64,000 bases of DNA from Belnapia sp. F-4-1 (GTDB lineage: Bacteria > Pseudomonadota > Alphaproteobacteria > Acetobacterales > Acetobacteraceae): NCBI RefSeq assembly GCF_000802185.1, contig NZ_KN676113.1, forward strand, positions 4,483,430 through 4,547,429, read 5' to 3'. Below are positions 43,840 through 52,473 of the stretch, piece after piece. The position numbers and the translations under genes were made by a program. How positions within the stretch are numbered: the first letter of the stretch is position 1; each line of letters opens with the position of its first letter. The notes beneath the pieces were generated by a model. That model had not been told where the DNA came from, made no database searches, and worked only from the letters and a program-made list of their open reading frames with translations.

Positions 43840-44589
43840 TCATTCCAGCAGCAGGTTGCGGAGGCGCTCCAGGCGCGAGGCGTTGAGGCCGAGGCCGCGC
43901 TCCAGCAGCAGCGGCATCGCGCCGCCATGGGCCTCCACGGCGGCGTCGAGGGCGGCTTCCAGCAGTTCGGGATGGGTGGCGTAGAGGGCGTCGGCCAAGG
44001 GCTTCGGCGTCCCGGGGGGCAGGGCCAGGTCGCGGCGCCAGATGCGGTCAGTGGCGCGGTAGTCCTCCATCGCCGTCTCGCGGCTGGCGCCGAGGGCGGT
44101 GAGGATCAGCGCAGCGGCGAGGCCGGTGCGGTCCTTGCCGGCGGAGCAATGAAAGAGCAGCGCATGCCGCTCCGGCTCCAGCAGCAGGTCGAAGAGGCCG
44201 CGATAGGCGCTGATGAAGCGGGTGCCGTAGTCGAGATAGGCGCGGCGGAGGAGGTCCACCACATCCTCACCCGTCGACAGCTCGCGTCGCATGAGGTCGG
44301 CGAGCGAGGCGCCGACGGTCGGCTCGATGGGCAGGTGGATGCGCTCGGCGCCCGTGGGCAGGCGGGAGGGGCGATGGGCGGCTTCCTCGACGCCGCGGAG
44401 GTCACAGACGGTCCGCAAGCCGAGGCTGGCGATGGTCTCCACGTCGCGCTCGGTGAGGTGGGCAAGGGTTGCGGAACGGTAGAGGTGGCCGAGGCGGAGG
44501 CGGCGGCCATCGGCCATCTGCCAGCCGCCGAGGTCGCGGAGGTTGGAGGCGCCGTCGAGGGGGATGGCGATGGGAAGGTCTTCGGGCAT
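43840..44589 (-). CDS. Tyrosine-specific protein phosphatase (dual-specificity-like)
   Basis: A 249-residue PTP-fold protein. The P-loop is HCSAGKDRTG with nucleophile C148 and R154. The upstream LRDLGGW motif and CDLR strand match the tyrosine phosphatase group that includes Mtb PtpB and SIW14-like enzymes, some of which act on phosphoinositides. The substrate is unknown. GAGGAG upstream sets the start at 44589; longer frames up to 45195 are antisense to the SDR. It stands alone between two SDR genes. Confidence 0.9.
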   Translation of the reverse strand: MPEDLPIAIPLDGASNLRDLGGWQMADGRRLRLGHLYRSATLAHLTERDVETIASLGLRTVCDLRGVEEAAHRPSRLPTGAERIHLPIEPTVGASLADLMRRELSTGEDVVDLLRRAYLDYGTRFISAYRGLFDLLLEPERHALLFHCSAGKDRTGLAAALILTALGASRETAMEDYRATDRIWRRDLALPPGTPKPLADALYATHPELLEAALDAAVEAHGGAMPLLLERGLGLNASRLERLRNLLLE

Positions 44590-44725
44590 AGGGGGCTCCT
44601 CGGCGGCGTCGGGGCGGTTGTAGCAGGTTTTGGAGCGAGCTTGAGGGGTGGCGCCCTGCGGAGGGCGGTTGACGCCAGGCGAAAGCGGCAGGGACACTCC
44701 ATCCAACAACCCAGGAGGAATGCCC

Positions 44726-45517
44726 ATGACCGGATCATCACTCTTCGACCTCAGCGGCAAGATCGCCATCGTCACCGGCGGGTCGCGTGGCATCGGCCGG
44801 GCCATCGCCGAGCGGATGGCGGAGCATGGGGCGAAGGTGGTCGTCTCCTCCCGCAAGCTCGATGCCTGCCAGGTCGTGGTTGATGCGATCAAGGCGAAGG
44901 GTGGCGAGGCGGTGGCCATGGCCTGCAACATCGGGCGGAAGCCGGAGCTGCAGGCGCTGGCGGACGAGACCATCTCGCGCTGGGGCGGCGTCGATATCCT
45001 GGTCTGCAACGCGGCGATCAATCCGCATTTCGGGCCGGCCATGGGCATCCCCGACGAGGTCTTCGACAAGATGATGGCGACCAACATCAAGTCGAACATG
45101 TGGCTTTCCCACATGTGCATCCCGAGCATGGAGGCGCGCGGGGGCGGCGCGATCGTCATCATCTCCTCGATCGGGGGATATCGCGGCTCGGTCAACCTCG
45201 GCGCCTATGCGATCACCAAGGCGGCGGACCTGCAGCTGGCGCGGAACTTGGCCTGCGAGTGGGGGCCGAAGAACATCCGGGTGAACTGCATCGCGCCGGG
45301 GCTCGTCAGGACCGATTTCGCGCGGGCGCTGTGGGAGGACCCGGCGAACTACAAGAAGCGGACGCGGGACACCCCGCTGAAGCGGATCGGCGAGCCGGAC
45401 GAGATCGCGGGGGCAGCCGTCTTCCTCGCCTCGCCAGCGGGGAGCTTCATGACCGGGCAGAGCATGATCATTGACGGCGGGGTAACCTGCGGCGCGCCGG
45501 CCAACCCGGAGGATTAG
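44726..45517 (+). CDS. SDR-family oxidoreductase
   Basis: A 263-residue short-chain dehydrogenase. TGGSRGIG binds the cofactor, CNAA replaces the usual NNAG, catalytic Ser is in IISSIGG and YAITKAA gives YxxxK. The sequence resembles the 2-deoxygluconate/3-oxoacyl reductase cluster common in acyl-CoA catabolism. AGGAGG lies seven bases before ATG 44726; the ATG at 44720 is too close to that site. It is a single gene, followed by the 404-bp leader of prkA. Confidence 0.9.
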   Translation: MTGSSLFDLSGKIAIVTGGSRGIGRAIAERMAEHGAKVVVSSRKLDACQVVVDAIKAKGGEAVAMACNIGRKPELQALADETISRWGGVDILVCNAAINPHFGPAMGIPDEVFDKMMATNIKSNMWLSHMCIPSMEARGGGAIVIISSIGGYRGSVNLGAYAITKAADLQLARNLACEWGPKNIRVNCIAPGLVRTDFARALWEDPANYKKRTRDTPLKRIGEPDEIAGAAVFLASPAGSFMTGQSMIIDGGVTCGAPANPED

Positions 45518-45921
45518 CAGGTGGCGCGGGGATTGCTAGGGGGAGTCACGCAGTCTCCGTGGCGGGAGGCGCCGTGCGAGACTGCCATGACTGGCACGGT
45601 GCGCCTCGGTTTCGAAATGTTGCTGCCCGCGGCGAGAGCTTGATGAATCGTGGCTTCGGGCTACGAGCAGCATGTCATGAAGTGTCACAGACGGCATGAC
45701 CCGTGGCGATTTGCCCTAGCCGCGACGAACGCCGACTTTGACTTGGCAAAGTCGTTCGGCAATGGTCCGGTGAGGGCCGGACCCCTGCCCTCCCCTTCCC
45801 GTGATTTGCAGTCTACAGGGCCGCGGTGCGCCGCAGCAATAAAAGTTTACCGCAATCGATTGGCCCATTCCGCACACTGTCCGCGTTGCCATCTGACTGG
45901 CAGCGCTTGCAGGGGCGGCCG
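45518..45921. promoter_or_regulatory. 404-bp leader of prkA with an inverted repeat over a -35-like element
   Basis: No gene is seen in this gap, the longest in the window. A perfect 8-bp inverted repeat with a 6-nt loop (CGACTTTG at 45733-45740, CAAAGTCG at 45747-45754) overlaps TTGACT (45738-45743). That could be a -35 element, with AATGGT 17 bases later as a weak -10. An operator there could control the stress operon. Near-miss sigma-54 sequences at 45592 and 45898 have wrong spacing or a wrong -12. The promoter is not established. Confidence 0.4.
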
Positions 45922-47868
45922 ATGAACAGCATGCAGGACATCTTCGCCGATTATGCCCGGGGTTATGAGTCCCGGCGCGAAACAGACATGTCCATTTCGG
46001 AATATCTGGAAGGCTGCCGGAAGGATCCGGGTTACTACGCGAGTGCCCCCGAACGTATCCTCAAAGCGATCGGTGAACCGACCGTGGTGGATACCGCGAA
46101 GGATGTGCGGCTCGGACGGATCTTCCTGAACCGGACCATCCGCGTCTATCCGGCCTTCTCCGAATTCTACGGCATGGAGGAGACGATCGAGCGGATCGTC
46201 GGCTTCTTCCGCCATGCCGCCCAGGGGCTGGAGGAACGGAAGCAGATCCTCTACCTGCTTGGGCCGGTGGGCGGCGGCAAGTCCTCGCTCGCCGAGCGGC
46301 TGAAGGCGCTGATGGAGCAGGAGCCCATCTACGTGCTGAAGGCGGGCGACGAGATGAGCCCGGTCTTCGAGAGCCCGCTTGGCCTGTTCGACCCGGAGCG
46401 GATGGGACCGGTGCTGGAGGATCGCTACGGCATCCCTCGCCGACGCCTCACCGGGCTGATGAGCCCCTGGGCACTCAAGCGGCTGGATGCCTTCGGCGGC
46501 GACATCTCGCAGTTCCGGGTGGTGAAGGTCAGGCCCTCGCGGCTCCGGCAGATCGCCATCGCCAAGACCGAGCCGGGCGACGAGAACAACCAGGACATCT
46601 CCTCGCTGGTCGGCAAGGTGGATATCCGCAAGCTCGAGATGTTCGGACAGAACGATCCGGATGCTTACAGCTTCTCGGGCGGGCTGAACCGGGCGAACCA
46701 GGGCGTCCTGGAATTCGTCGAGATGTTCAAGGCGCCGATCAAGATGCTGCATCCGCTGCTGACGGCGACGCAGGAGGGCAACTATATCGGCACCGAGAAT
46801 ATCGGCGCCCTGCCCTTCCAGGGCATCATTCTGGCCCATAGCAACGAGTCGGAGTGGCAGAGCTTCAAGAACAACAAGAACAACGAAGCCTTCATCGACC
46901 GCATCTACGTCATCAAGGTGCCCTACTGCCTGCGGGTCACCGAGGAGCAAAAGATCTACGATAAGCTGGTCTCCTCGTCGGAGCTGTCGGCCGCGCCCTG
47001 CGCCCCGGCGACGCTCGAGATGCTGGCGCGGTTCACGGTGCTCTCGCGGCTGAAGAAGCACGAGAACTCCAACGTCTACGCCAAGATGCGGGTCTATGAC
47101 GGCGAGTCGCTCAAGGAGACCGACCCCAGGGCGAAGAACCTGCAGGAATATCGGGACGCGGCAGGCCCCGACGAGGGGATGGAGGGGGCCTCGACCCGCT
47201 TCGCCTTCAAGGTGCTGGCGGCGGCCTTCAACTACGACACGACCGAGATCGCGGCCGACCCCGTCCACCTGATGTACGTCCTGGAGCAGACGATCCGGCG
47301 CGAGCAGCTGCCGGACGAGACGGAGAAGCGCTACCTCGAGTTCATCAAGGGCGAGCTGGCGCCGCGCTACGCCGAGTTTATCGGCAACGAGATCCAGAAG
47401 GCCTATCTCGAGTCGTACAACGACTACGGGCAGAACCTCTTCGATCGCTACGTGGCCTATGCCGATGCCTGGGTCGAAGACATGGACTTCAAGGACCCCG
47501 ATACCGGCCAGATGATGAACCGGGAGCTGCTGAACCAGGAGCTCACCAAGATCGAGAAGCCGGCCGGCATCGCCAACCCGAAAGACTTCCGCAACGAGGT
47601 GGTGAAATTCGCCCTCCGCGCCCGGGCAAACCGGGGCGGGCGGAACCCCTCCTGGACCTCCTACGAGAAGATCCGTGAGGTGATCGAGCGGCGCATGTTT
47701 AGCCAGGTGGAGGACCTGCTGCCGGTGATCTCCTTCGGCTCCAAGAAGGATGGCGAGAGCGAGAAGAAGCACGGGGAATTCGTGCAACGCATGGTCTCCC
47801 GGGGTTATACCGAGAGACAGGTCCGCCGGCTTGTCGAATGGTACATGCGCGTGAAGCAGGCCGGCTGA
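45922..47868 (+). CDS. prkA: PrkA-type AAA+ serine kinase/protease (YeaG)
   Basis: A 648-residue protein of the PrkA/YeaG family. The N-terminal AAA+ part has P-loop GPVGGGKSS (114-122) and a Walker-B-like LEFVEMFKA; the C-terminal PrkA domain has the characteristic FAFKVLAAAFNYD and KIREVIERR. In E. coli YeaG is induced by nitrogen starvation and stationary phase; kinase activity and, in Bacillus, AAA+ protease activity have been reported. The start at 45922 matches the family N-terminus (MQDIFADYARGYE). It leads the conserved prkA-yeaH-spoVR operon. Confidence 0.96.
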   Translation: MNSMQDIFADYARGYESRRETDMSISEYLEGCRKDPGYYASAPERILKAIGEPTVVDTAKDVRLGRIFLNRTIRVYPAFSEFYGMEETIERIVGFFRHAAQGLEERKQILYLLGPVGGGKSSLAERLKALMEQEPIYVLKAGDEMSPVFESPLGLFDPERMGPVLEDRYGIPRRRLTGLMSPWALKRLDAFGGDISQFRVVKVRPSRLRQIAIAKTEPGDENNQDISSLVGKVDIRKLEMFGQNDPDAYSFSGGLNRANQGVLEFVEMFKAPIKMLHPLLTATQEGNYIGTENIGALPFQGIILAHSNESEWQSFKNNKNNEAFIDRIYVIKVPYCLRVTEEQKIYDKLVSSSELSAAPCAPATLEMLARFTVLSRLKKHENSNVYAKMRVYDGESLKETDPRAKNLQEYRDAAGPDEGMEGASTRFAFKVLAAAFNYDTTEIAADPVHLMYVLEQTIRREQLPDETEKRYLEFIKGELAPRYAEFIGNEIQKAYLESYNDYGQNLFDRYVAYADAWVEDMDFKDPDTGQMMNRELLNQELTKIEKPAGIANPKDFRNEVVKFALRARANRGGRNPSWTSYEKIREVIERRMFSQVEDLLPVISFGSKKDGESEKKHGEFVQRMVSRGYTERQVRRLVEWYMRVKQAG

Positions 47869-47898
47869 CCCAGAACTGGACCGCGAGGCGCCTGCTCG

Positions 47899-49203
47899 AT
47901 GCAGATTCTGGATCGCCGCCTGAACCCAAGCGGCCGTAGCCTGCCCAACCGCCAGCGCTTTCTGCGCCGGGCGAAATCCCTGGTGCAGGAGGCGGTGCGG
48001 GATGCCTCGGCGAAGCGGGACATCCGCAGCGCCGACGAGGGGGGGGAGGTCTCGATCCCCCTCCATGGCATCCGCGAGCCGAGCTTCCACCACGGCTCCG
48101 GCGGCAGCCGCGACCATGTGCTGCCGGGGAACAAGGAGTACCGCGAGGGAGACGAAATCCAGCGGCCACCGAGCGGGGGCGGCGGCGGTGGCTCCGAGGG
48201 CTCCCCCGAGGGTGGGGGGGAGGATGCCTTCCGCTTCGTCCTCACGCGGGAGGAGTTCCTCTCGCTCTTCCTCGACGACTTGGAACTGCCGGACCTCGCC
48301 AAGCGAAGGCTGGTCGAGGGGGCGGATCCGGCCTGGCACCGGGCGGGGTATTCGGTGGCGGGGACGCCCTCGAACCTGTCGCTGGCCCGGACCATGCGGA
48401 ACAGCCTGTCGCGTCGCATTGCGCTGAAGCGGCCGAAGCCCGAGGCGGTGGCGGCGCTGGAGGCGGAGATCGCTGCGCTGGAGGGGCAGCCCGGCAGCGA
48501 GGAGCAGGTCGCCAAGCTGAAGGCGGAGCTGGCGATCCAGCTCAGGCGCAGCCAGCGCATCCCCTGGATCGACCCGATCGACGTGCGCTACCGGCGCTTC
48601 GAGCCGGTCCCCCGCCCGGTGGCGCGGGCCGTCATGTTCTGCCTGATGGATGTCTCGGGCAGCATGACCGAGGACATGAAGGACCTCGCCAAGCGCTTCT
48701 ACACGCTGCTCTATATCTTCCTGCAGCGGCGCTACAAGCATGTGGATATCGTCTTCATCCGCCATACGCACGAGGCGGCGGAGGTGGACGAGCAGACCTT
48801 CTTCCACAGCCGTGAGACGGGTGGGACCCTGGTGTCCACCGCGTTGGAGGAGATGCGGAAGGTGGTGGCGGACCGCTACCCGCCGACGGAATGGAACATC
48901 TATGCGGCGCAGGCCTCGGATGGCGACAATGCCGCGGGCGACAGCCAGCGTACGGCCCGGCTGCTGATCGACGAGGTGCTGCCGGCCTGCCAGTACTACG
49001 CCTATATCGAGGTCGGGCGCGACGGCGAGCATGGCATGCCGGGCTTCCCGCGAGGTCCCACGGATTTGTGGCGGACCTACGAGCAATTGGTCAGCGCCGG
49101 CGCGCCGATGGCGATGAAGAAAGTGCGCAACCGGCGGGACATCTTCCCCGTCTTCCGCGAGCTCTTCGCCAAACGCGGCTTGCTGGAGGAAGCCAAGGCA
49201 TGA
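47899..49203 (+). CDS. yeaH: YeaH/YhbH family protein (DUF444)
   Basis: A 434-residue DUF444 protein. The N-terminal IDRRLNPSGRSLPNRQRFLRR-like segment is present, with a Gly-rich stretch at about 90-105. The C-terminal part has a von Willebrand A-type fold with MIDAS-like DVSGSM and conserved TGGT. It is thought to act with PrkA, perhaps as an adaptor, though the molecular role is unknown. It begins 30 bp after prkA and overlaps the spoVR stop/start by four bases (ATGA). Confidence 0.95.
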   Translation: MQILDRRLNPSGRSLPNRQRFLRRAKSLVQEAVRDASAKRDIRSADEGGEVSIPLHGIREPSFHHGSGGSRDHVLPGNKEYREGDEIQRPPSGGGGGGSEGSPEGGGEDAFRFVLTREEFLSLFLDDLELPDLAKRRLVEGADPAWHRAGYSVAGTPSNLSLARTMRNSLSRRIALKRPKPEAVAALEAEIAALEGQPGSEEQVAKLKAELAIQLRRSQRIPWIDPIDVRYRRFEPVPRPVARAVMFCLMDVSGSMTEDMKDLAKRFYTLLYIFLQRRYKHVDIVFIRHTHEAAEVDEQTFFHSRETGGTLVSTALEEMRKVVADRYPPTEWNIYAAQASDGDNAAGDSQRTARLLIDEVLPACQYYAYIEVGRDGEHGMPGFPRGPTDLWRTYEQLVSAGAPMAMKKVRNRRDIFPVFRELFAKRGLLEEAKA

Positions 49204-50735
49204 ACGCGCCCGTATCGACGCCCGGTCTGCTCTACGAAGGGGCGGACTGGGACTTCTCCACCCTCATGCGCATCCATGATGCCTGCGAGAAGGTGGCGGT
49301 CCGCGACCTGGGGCTCGACTTCTATCCGAACCGGATCGAGATCATCAGCGCGGAGCAGATGCTGGATGCCTATGCCAGCACCGGCCTGCCGCTCTTCTAC
49401 CGGCACTGGTCATTCGGCAAGCAGTTCGCCCAGCACGAGGCGCTGTACCGCAAGGGGCTGCGGGGCCTCGCCTATGAGATCGTCATCAACTCCGACCCTT
49501 GCCTCTCCTATGTGATGGAGGAGAACACCGCGACACTGCAGGCGCTGGTGATCGCGCATGCGGCCTTCGGTCACAACCACTTCTTCAAGAACAACCGCAT
49601 CTTCCGCGAGTGGACGGATGCCAAGGGCATCCTCGACTACCTCGAATTCGCCAAGGGCTACATCGCGGATTGCGAGGACAAGCATGGCGAGATCGCGGTC
49701 GAGCGGGTGCTCGACTCGGCGCATGCGCTGATGAATTACGGCGTGCACCGGCATCACCGCCGGACCATCGACCTGCGCTCCGAGGAACAGCGCGAGCGTG
49801 AGCGCCGGGCGCATGACGAGCGGATGTACAACGTCCTCTGGAGCACCTTGCCGGAGCGGGCGAACCAAGCGATCGGCGCCGACGAGGTGGAGCGGCGGCG
49901 GGCGATGCTGCAGCTGCCGCAGGAGAACGTCCTTTACTTCCTCGAGAAGTCGGCGCCTCGGCTGGCGCCCTGGCAGCGTGAGGTCATCCGCATCGTCCGC
50001 AACGTGGCGCAGTACTTCCACCCGCAGCGGCAGACCAAGATGATGAACGAGGGGTGCGCGACCTATGTGCACCATCGCATCCTCAACACGCTGCACCGCG
50101 AGGGGCAGCTGAGCGACGGGGCGCTGCTGGAGGCGCTGCACTCGCATACGAGCGTCATCATGCAGCCGGACTTCGACGATCCGCGCTATTCGGGCATCAA
50201 TCCCTATGCGCTCGGCTTCGCCATGATGGAGGATATCGAGCGCATCTGCCGCGAGCCGACCGAGGAAGACCGGGAGTGGTTCCCCGATTTCGCCGGCAGC
50301 GGGGACCCGATGCCAACCTTGCGCTATGGCTGGTCCGAGTTCCGCGACGAGAGCTTCATCCTGCAATTCCTCAGCCCGCACCTGATGCGGAAGATGAAGT
50401 TCTTCCACCTGAAGGACGATGCGGCGCAACCGGTGCTCCGCGTCGATGCCATGCATGACGAGCGTGGCTACCGCCGGCTGCGGCGGGCGCTGGCCAAGCA
50501 GTACGACCCGGCCTGGATGGACCCGGATATCCAGGTGGTGGATGTGGACCTCGCCGGCGACCGGCGGCTGATCCTGGAGCACCGGGTGCAGGACGGGCGG
50601 CTGTTGGAGGAGCAGGAGGCGCGGCAGGTGCTGCGGCACCTGGCGAGCCTCTGGAGCTACGACGTGCTGCTGCGCGAGGTTGATCCGGCGACGGGAGCGA
50701 GCCTTCGGGAGCATGCGGTGTCGCCGCCGCGGTAG
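49200..50735 (+). CDS. spoVR: SpoVR family protein (YcgB)
   Basis: A 511-residue SpoVR/YcgB protein, similar in length to E. coli YcgB (510). Typical blocks are DFYPNRIEIISAEQMLDAY, YEIVINSDPCLSYVMEEN, GHNHFFKNN, and MNEGCATYVHHRIL. The His- and Glu-rich pattern (HNHFF, NEGCATYVHH) suggests metal binding. SpoVR is needed for spore cortex in Bacillus and occurs with PrkA and YeaH in non-sporing proteobacteria, where it is part of a stress response. The start at 49200 is inside the yeaH stop (ATGA). Confidence 0.96.
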   Translation: MNAPVSTPGLLYEGADWDFSTLMRIHDACEKVAVRDLGLDFYPNRIEIISAEQMLDAYASTGLPLFYRHWSFGKQFAQHEALYRKGLRGLAYEIVINSDPCLSYVMEENTATLQALVIAHAAFGHNHFFKNNRIFREWTDAKGILDYLEFAKGYIADCEDKHGEIAVERVLDSAHALMNYGVHRHHRRTIDLRSEEQRERERRAHDERMYNVLWSTLPERANQAIGADEVERRRAMLQLPQENVLYFLEKSAPRLAPWQREVIRIVRNVAQYFHPQRQTKMMNEGCATYVHHRILNTLHREGQLSDGALLEALHSHTSVIMQPDFDDPRYSGINPYALGFAMMEDIERICREPTEEDREWFPDFAGSGDPMPTLRYGWSEFRDESFILQFLSPHLMRKMKFFHLKDDAAQPVLRVDAMHDERGYRRLRRALAKQYDPAWMDPDIQVVDVDLAGDRRLILEHRVQDGRLLEEQEARQVLRHLASLWSYDVLLREVDPATGASLREHAVSPPR

Positions 50736-50792
50736 GGTTGTGGCGGCGGGAGGTGGCCGCTAGTTTCGCGGCAACAACTGCCGGAGAGCCGC

Positions 50793-51224
50793 ATGTCCGC
50801 TTACACCAGCCCCGGCGCCGCGCGGGGCGGCGATCTCGATGCCGTCCTCCTCGTCGCGCGCATCGCCATGGTCGTGCTGTTTCCGATCAGCGCCTATTTC
50901 AAGATCATCGGCTGGCCCGGCATCGTCGGGATGCTGACGCAGCAGGGGGCGCCGCTGCCCTATCTAGGCGGCATCGTGGCGGTGCTGGCGGAGACGGTGT
51001 TCCCGCTGCTCATCATCCTCGGGCTGTGGACGCGCTGGGCCGCCTTCGGACTGATCCTCTACACGCTCGGGACCAATGTCATCGCGCACCGGTTCTGGGA
51101 ATTCGAGGGACCGGCGCAGATGGCCCAGATCTTCAGCTTCTTCAAGAATCTGGCGATGTGCGGCGGCTTCCTGCTGCTGGCCTGGATCGGCCCGGGGCGG
51201 CACGCGGTGCAGCCGCGTCCCTGA
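50793..51224 (+). CDS. DoxX-family membrane protein
   Basis: A 143-residue inner-membrane protein with four predicted helices (about 18-36, 56-78, 83-98, 116-136). The FPISAYFKIIGWPGIVGML and TLGTNVIAHRFWEF segments are typical of the DoxX/YphA group. Members are small membrane proteins linked to redox or respiratory processes; the function here is not known. The promoter probably lies in the 57-bp gap after spoVR. A hairpin follows the gene. Confidence 0.88.
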   Translation: MSAYTSPGAARGGDLDAVLLVARIAMVVLFPISAYFKIIGWPGIVGMLTQQGAPLPYLGGIVAVLAETVFPLLIILGLWTRWAAFGLILYTLGTNVIAHRFWEFEGPAQMAQIFSFFKNLAMCGGFLLLAWIGPGRHAVQPRP

Positions 51225-51255
51225 GCGGAAGGCGCTGATGTAGAACTCGAGGGTT

Positions 51256-51277
51256 CCAAGGGCCCTTCGGCCCTTGG
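51256..51277. terminator. Hairpin between doxX-type and convergent hydrolase genes
   Basis: CCAAGGGCC (51256-51264) and its complement (51269-51277) around a CTTC loop, between convergent genes. There is no T-run. A second imperfect stem, GAGAGG/CCTCTC (51290-51310), overlaps the hydrolase stop codon. Both would serve as weak bidirectional terminators. Confidence 0.5.
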
Positions 51278-51308
51278 CGGGGTGAGTTTGAGAGGGGCAG
51301 CGCTCCTC

Positions 51309-52352
51309 TCAAGCAGCGGCGGCCAAAGTTGCCTTCATGAACCCATCCAGCTGCGTCTGATCCACCCAGCGCAGCACCGCGGTGATCCCCGCACCCGGAT
51401 CGACCCAGGTGATGTTGCCGCCTGCTCCGGAAAAGCACCAGCTCCGCGGGCCGGCGGAGGGCCAGCGGGTACGGCCGGTGTTCAGCCACCAGAGCAGGCC
51501 GTAATGCGGGTTGAGGGCGCAGGGTGTGGTGCATTGGGCGACCCAGCCCTCCGGCAGCAGGCGCCGGCCCTCCCAGACCCCATCCTGCAGGGTGAGCTGG
51601 CCGATCAGCGCTTGGTCCTCGGCATGGATAAAGACGCCGCCGCCCCAGTGGCCGCCGCCGGAGACGCTCTGGACACGGCGGCCCTCCACCTCGACCCAGG
51701 AGGTCTCGTAACCGAGCCAGCGCCAGTCCTGCGAGGCGCCGATCGGGCGCATGATGCGCTCGGCGAAGACCTCCGGCAGCGGGCGGCGGAAGAGGCGGAG
51801 CAGGGCGAGGGAAAGGCGGTTCACCCGGACGTCGTTGTATTCCCAGTACTCGCCGGGCTTGTGGAGGGGGCGGGCGAGGCCCTTCTTCCCCTGCCCTTCC
51901 ACGCCGAGGTTGCGGCCGCGGTCGATGAGGTCGGACTTGCCGAACAGCGTGCCTTCCCACTCCGAGGTGTTGGTCAGCATGTGGCGCCAGGTGATGGGGG
52001 CGTTCTGCGGGCCGTCGAAGCCGCCGTCATCGACGAGGTCGCGGACCGGGGCGTCGAGATCGGGGATGAGGCGGTCGCCATGGGCGAGGCCGGCGAGCAG
52101 GGCGAGGTAGGACTTCGCCACCGAGAAGGTCATGTCGACGCGGTGCGTGTCGCCCCACTCGGCGACCCGGCGGCCGTGATGGAGGATCAGCCCGTTGGGG
52201 GCGCCGCGCGGGGCGACGGGGCCGATGATGGCGTTGTCCGGCGGCGGCTCGAAGAAGCCCGCCTCGAGGTGGGCGCGGATGTCCCGTGGCCAGGGGGACT
52301 CGTGCGACAGGGCGAAGTCGACGGCGGGGGCGAAGGCAGGAAGTGTGGGCAT
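51309..52352 (-). CDS. Serine hydrolase, class C beta-lactamase/esterase fold
   Basis: A 347-residue protein of the S12/class C beta-lactamase-like family. The nucleophile is S77 in FSVAK (SxxK with K80), the Tyr general base is Y172 in EYNDVRVN, and GGGHWGGG stands in the place of the third (KTG/HxG) motif. There is no signal peptide, so it is likely a cytosolic esterase, amidase or 6-aminohexanoate-dimer-hydrolase-like enzyme and not a resistance enzyme. It is monocistronic. Confidence 0.87.
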   Translation of the reverse strand: MPTLPAFAPAVDFALSHESPWPRDIRAHLEAGFFEPPPDNAIIGPVAPRGAPNGLILHHGRRVAEWGDTHRVDMTFSVAKSYLALLAGLAHGDRLIPDLDAPVRDLVDDGGFDGPQNAPITWRHMLTNTSEWEGTLFGKSDLIDRGRNLGVEGQGKKGLARPLHKPGEYWEYNDVRVNRLSLALLRLFRRPLPEVFAERIMRPIGASQDWRWLGYETSWVEVEGRRVQSVSGGGHWGGGVFIHAEDQALIGQLTLQDGVWEGRRLLPEGWVAQCTTPCALNPHYGLLWWLNTGRTRWPSAGPRSWCFSGAGGNITWVDPGAGITAVLRWVDQTQLDGFMKATLAAAA

Positions 52353-52473
52353 GCGGCGAAGGTATCACGCCCTGTCGGATAGGGCGCCAGGGGACGGGAG
52401 ACGCGTTCCCACGGCGGCGTGATCTCCTTTACATGGCGCTGCGTTGCGCAAGGCGCACCACCGGAGGATATGC

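Noticed and set aside
45592-45606. TGGCACGGTGCGCCT as a sigma-54 promoter for prkA
   Set aside because: The -24 half is perfect but the -12 GC is missing at the required spacing, and it lies about 320 bp from prkA.
45898-45911. TGGCAGCGCTTGCA before prkA as a sigma-54 promoter
   Set aside because: Only four bases separate TGGCA from TTGC, two too few, and it lies only ten bases before the start codon.
45847-49086. A 1079-codon open frame on the minus strand
   Set aside because: It is antisense to prkA and yeaH, which are clearly conserved; its composition is typical of a shadow frame.
51309-52352. Beta-lactamase-like gene as an antibiotic-resistance determinant
   Set aside because: There is no signal peptide, and the third motif is of the esterase/amidase type; resistance is unlikely.
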